From CAZCPB01 sp964540295 (GTDB taxonomy: Bacteria > Planctomycetota > Phycisphaerae > Phycisphaerales > UBA1924), in the NCBI GenBank assembly GCA_964540295.1, contig CAZIMT010000029.1, positions 1-25,447 on the forward strand: a stretch of DNA of 25,447 nt, written 5' to 3'. Positions 22,703-25,447 of the stretch are shown here, piece by piece (the first letter of the stretch is position 1; each line of letters starts with the position of its first letter). Both the position numbers and the translations under genes were made by a program. Under the pieces are notes generated by a model. The model saw only the letters and a list, made by a program, of their open reading frames with translations. It was not told the DNA's origin and made no database searches.

Positions 22703-24043
22703 GTGATCCTCCACACCACCGATCCAGCCGCCTCCGCCACTTATGAACCGGCGCCGCGCCCGTGGCGATTCCTGATCGCGCTCTCCGGGTTCCTCGCCGA
22801 GCTTTTCTCCGCCTGCGCCTGGCTCGGAATGTTCGGGTGGGCTTTGGGGGAGGTCGTCAGCGATCGCTACGCCTGGTCGCAATGGCTCGAATGGATCCCC
22901 ACGATCTTCACGCTGATCGGGGCTCTGGTCTGCCTGGCCGCCGCATCTGGCGCCGCGGCGCTCCGCAGCGGCTTGCAGAGCGCCACGATCACCGGATCGA
23001 CCGACTCTCTGCTTCAATCTCTCGGGAGCATCGCCAAGCCCACAAGCAGCGAGCAACTTGCCGAGAACGTGGGAAACACCACGCTCAAGCAGCGGCCCCG
23101 CAGGTTGCGTTTCTTCCACCGCGCGAGATGGTTCGCGTGGTCCATCGTGCTGGTGTACTTCGTCATCTCAGAGACCCCGTTCTATAAACCGACTCCCGAG
23201 CCGCCCGCGTTCAACCAAGACTCCTTCCGGCTCGTCTATTGGAACTCCGGCGGCGAAGAACAACCAGGCTGGGACCGCGCGATCGGTGCGCTCAATCCGG
23301 ACATCCTCATCCTCAACGGCCTTCATTCCTCCGCTGGCACTCCCGGCCTTCAGGCGCTGCTCGATTCCAATGCCTCCGTCATCGTTAACGAACGCTTCGT
23401 CGTCATCTCCAAACGCCCCATCGTTCGTTGGGGAGCAACCACACTCGCCCTACCCAAGGGAGAGGGATTGGACCCTCGTCAGACCGGCGGTCATCGTCCC
23501 TGGATCGATCGCGGAAGAGCCCTGTTCTTTCAATTCCTCTGCCCCACGACAGATCTCAACGGCCTGGCCAGCCCTCCGCCAACACTCCGCACCGCTTGGA
23601 TCATCGACCTCCCTAGCGACCTCAGCCTGTCTCGCGCGCAGGTCACCGCTCGCGCCAACGAGATCATCACGAACTTCCCCAGCAAGGCCTATATCAAAGA
23701 TTCACGCGGGGCCTGGATCCCCGAAGAAATCAGAACGGCCATGCTCGGCTTCCCCCGCCCCGACATCATCACCGGAGATTTCAACATCCCACGCGGCTCG
23801 TGGTCGCTCGATCGCTTGGTTGCCCATCTTGACAGCCAGTCCGGCGCGCATACCAGCTCACGCTCGTTGAACGCCTACCACCAAGCGGCCCGACGCTTCT
23901 CCGCAACTTGGCCTCGCCCTCGTCCGTTCCTCCATCTCGACCAGACGTTCCTAGCGCCTGCTCTGAGAGCCTGGTCGTACAACCTCAAGGATCCGGGCTC
24001 GGCCGAACACCTCGCGCAGGCGGTGGATATCACCGTCCGCTAA
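22703..24043 (+). CDS. Membrane-anchored endonuclease/exonuclease/phosphatase-superfamily protein, active site degraded
   Basis: A 446-residue protein from a GTG. TM segments lie at ~22-50, ~64-86 and ~142-156, followed by an EEP-like domain from ~174. Preserved landmarks are YWNSGG (179-184), the GDFN motif at 358-361 and HLDQTFLAP (411-419), in the place of the usual IDHIF. SAEHLAQAVDI near 433-443 resembles the SDH motif with the His retained. The catalytic Glu expected in a VLLQE-type strand is missing: the matching stretch reads ILILNGL (201-207). It may be a non-catalytic or altered-specificity relative of membrane EEP proteins. The soluble domain should face outside the cytoplasm if three TMs are right. 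It stands alone on the plus strand. Confidence 0.75.
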   Translation: MILHTTDPAASATYEPAPRPWRFLIALSGFLAELFSACAWLGMFGWALGEVVSDRYAWSQWLEWIPTIFTLIGALVCLAAASGAAALRSGLQSATITGSTDSLLQSLGSIAKPTSSEQLAENVGNTTLKQRPRRLRFFHRARWFAWSIVLVYFVISETPFYKPTPEPPAFNQDSFRLVYWNSGGEEQPGWDRAIGALNPDILILNGLHSSAGTPGLQALLDSNASVIVNERFVVISKRPIVRWGATTLALPKGEGLDPRQTGGHRPWIDRGRALFFQFLCPTTDLNGLASPPPTLRTAWIIDLPSDLSLSRAQVTARANEIITNFPSKAYIKDSRGAWIPEEIRTAMLGFPRPDIITGDFNIPRGSWSLDRLVAHLDSQSGAHTSSRSLNAYHQAARRFSATWPRPRPFLHLDQTFLAPALRAWSYNLKDPGSAEHLAQAVDITVR

Positions 24044-24416
24044 TTTCTTGTTGGGAAATCTCATCCCGACTCAACATGTCCGTTTCTGTCTGCTTGATTT
24101 CGCATAAAACAAACGCATCCAGACTCACTTCGGTGCGTATCCGAAAGGTGGACTCGGTCGATCAAGGCCTCCCAGACTACCGCCGACTTCACATCCACCA
24201 CAGCACCTCATCTCAACGTCCCTCTTCGAAATATTCTGAAACTTTCGGCCCCGCTTGTGGTAGGCTCAAGCTCCCTCCTTGAGTCTCAACTCGTGCCCAA
24301 TCTGTTTGCTATCGCTTGGACCATCAGGAACTTGCGATCGTCCGTTCCTCTCACGCATCGTGGTCTCTGCATCTCGTTCGCCGCTCGCCAGTCACCCCCA
24401 CAGCCCGGAGCAGTTC
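24044..24416. other. 373-bp gene-free region
   Basis: No frame here looks coding. A hairpin with 7-bp arms (24050-24056 with 24064-24070, one G-U) lies just past the EEP gene stop and may help terminate it, though no U tract follows. A second small hairpin, CTCAAG/CTTGAG, lies at 24265-24283. A promoter for the downstream secreted protein is expected here; I cannot identify it with confidence. Confidence 0.6.
24407..24410 (+). promoter_or_regulatory. Shine-Dalgarno GGAG for the propeptide-domain protein
   Basis: GGAG 6 nt before the ATG at 24417, supporting that start, which is directly followed by a signal peptide. Confidence 0.6.
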
Positions 24417-25447
24417 ATGAAGAACCCAGCGTCATCTCGATTCACCTCCTTGGCACGCACCCTCAGCGGCGCGGCCCTCATCGCCCTCGCGGGCAGCGCC
24501 AGCGCCGCCGTCGCACCCGAGGCGGCTTCCAAAGCTCAACTCGCGTTCCAAGCCAAGAACCCCGAGGCCTCGTTCTACCGCACCGGCAACCAGATCACCA
24601 CCATCTCCGGCAAGGCCTTCTCCTTCGGACAGTCGGCCCAGGCGAGCGCTGACAGCTTCCTCGCCCAGCATCTCTCGGTCTTCGGCATCGGTGCGGACGA
24701 GATCACGCCCGGCTCGCTGGCCGGAGACGGCCTAGCGATGCGCGAGTTCATGCCTCGCGAAGACGGCACGATGAAGTTCACGCTGGTGTCCTACCTCCAG
24801 GTCCGCGACGGCGTGCCGGTGTTCCGCGGCGATCTTCGCCTGATGGTCCGCAACGAGGCCGACGCACCGATGGTGCTGGCCCGCTCTGGGGTGCGTGAAC
24901 TAGGCAACTTCGCGGTGGACGCCGCGGTCGCGGCCGCGCCCAACGTGGGCGATGCCTTCGCCGACGCTCAGCTTCGTATCCCCGGAATCGGCAACTTCTC
25001 GCCGCCCGAGGTCGTGATTTGGGCTGGCACCGAATCCAATCCCCTGGCACCGACGCTCGCGGTTCGTTTCTACGGCACCGCTGGCGAGCAGGGCACGCTC
25101 AACTACGGCCGGTGGTTGATCCTCGCCGATGCGAAAACCGGCAAGACCGTGTGGACCGAGAGTCAGATCTTCCACACCGACGTCGCGGGCAGCGTCAAGG
25201 CACTGGTCACGCCCGGCAAGAAGGCGGACATCTGCGAGACCGAAGTCCTCGCCTCGCTGCCCTACGCCCGGGTCGCCATCGGCGCGACCACGGCGTTCTC
25301 GGATGTGAACGGCAACTTCACGATCCCCAACGCAGGTACCGCCGCGGTCACCGTCCAGTCTGGCATGCGCGGCCGATTCTTCCGCGTGTTCACGCCCAGC
25401 GTGGACTCCACCCCGCTCACCCTGAACGTGACCCCGCCCGGCCCCGC
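24417..25447 (+). CDS. Secreted protein with fungalysin/thermolysin-type propeptide domain, N-terminal part
   Basis: The first 343 residues of a gene that runs off the right end. Signal peptide 1-30 (LSGAALIALAGSASAAVA). Residues ~75-165 resemble the FTP/PepSY-type propeptide of M4/M36 metalloproteases (SFLAQHLSVFGIG, then FTLVSYLQVRDGVPVFRGDL). A beta-rich stretch is followed at ~262-320 by a carboxypeptidase-regulatory-like sandwich (TTAFSDVNGNFTIPNAGT). The zinc-binding HExxH that would prove a peptidase is expected beyond the window, so the enzyme call is provisional. Role if confirmed: an extracellular metallopeptidase kept inactive by its propeptide until export. Confidence 0.8.
   Translation, partial: MKNPASSRFTSLARTLSGAALIALAGSASAAVAPEAASKAQLAFQAKNPEASFYRTGNQITTISGKAFSFGQSAQASADSFLAQHLSVFGIGADEITPGSLAGDGLAMREFMPREDGTMKFTLVSYLQVRDGVPVFRGDLRLMVRNEADAPMVLARSGVRELGNFAVDAAVAAAPNVGDAFADAQLRIPGIGNFSPPEVVIWAGTESNPLAPTLAVRFYGTAGEQGTLNYGRWLILADAKTGKTVWTESQIFHTDVAGSVKALVTPGKKADICETEVLASLPYARVAIGATTAFSDVNGNFTIPNAGTAAVTVQSGMRGRFFRVFTPSVDSTPLTLNVTPPGP

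Overview
The window reads as a draft scaffold piece from a GC-rich diderm bacterium of the Planctomycetota, most likely class Phycisphaerae. Pointers are an LEPR-type N-terminal motif on a large secreted protein, an ECF sigma / membrane anti-sigma-like / secreted PDZ cassette, class II DAHP synthase, a BamA-type Omp85 protein, small proteins with two CxxC pairs, weak and inconsistent Shine-Dalgarno use, and a dispersed short palindromic repeat between genes. The class assignment is inference from gene content; there is no rRNA or tRNA in the window. Three 100-N scaffold gaps are present. Two of them (3295-3394 and 15850-15949) are flanked by exactly the same 55 bases on both sides, so they are unmerged contig overlaps rather than missing DNA.

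Layout. 1-4450 is mostly minus strand: the N-terminal part of a MoxR-type AAA+ ATPase (1-403), a 502-bp gene-free stretch with a strongly structured hairpin cluster and a probable terminator, then, read leftward from 4450, an ECF sigma factor, a single-pass anti-sigma-like protein and a secreted PDZ/coiled-coil protein. From 4723 the plus strand carries tatC, tadA and bamA (protein export, tRNA wobble editing, outer-membrane assembly). A minus-strand two-TM zinc-ribbon protein (9394-10149) faces bamA tail to tail and is divergent from gatC-gatA (two of the three GatCAB subunits), a secreted TPR protein, and a 743-residue LEPR-motif surface protein whose C-terminal half is seven ~51-residue repeats, probably a beta-propeller.

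15613-16055 holds hairpin-bearing tandem repeats, an assembly artefact and a strong terminator. The terminator closes a short minus-strand unit with an extremely Arg/Thr-rich histone-like protein (16056-16442) and a possible 45-residue membrane protein. Divergent from that unit is class II DAHP synthase (16698-18110), the entry enzyme of the shikimate pathway. Tail to tail with it lies a minus-strand group: a GDP-L-fucose synthase-like reductase, then leucyl aminopeptidase followed closely by a GAF + PP2C/SpoIIE-type phosphatase. A plus-strand membrane-anchored EEP-superfamily protein with a degraded active site follows. The window ends inside a secreted protein with a fungalysin/thermolysin-type propeptide domain.

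Most of the window is ordinary chromosomal housekeeping and cell-envelope content. I see no transposase, integrase, CRISPR array or defence system. The parts most worth a second look are the structured intergenic RNA element (682-828), the Arg/Thr-rich basic protein with its own strong SD and terminator, the LEPR seven-repeat protein, the dispersed GTGG-CAGG palindrome, the insertion in TatC, and the assembly duplications that break a real gene.
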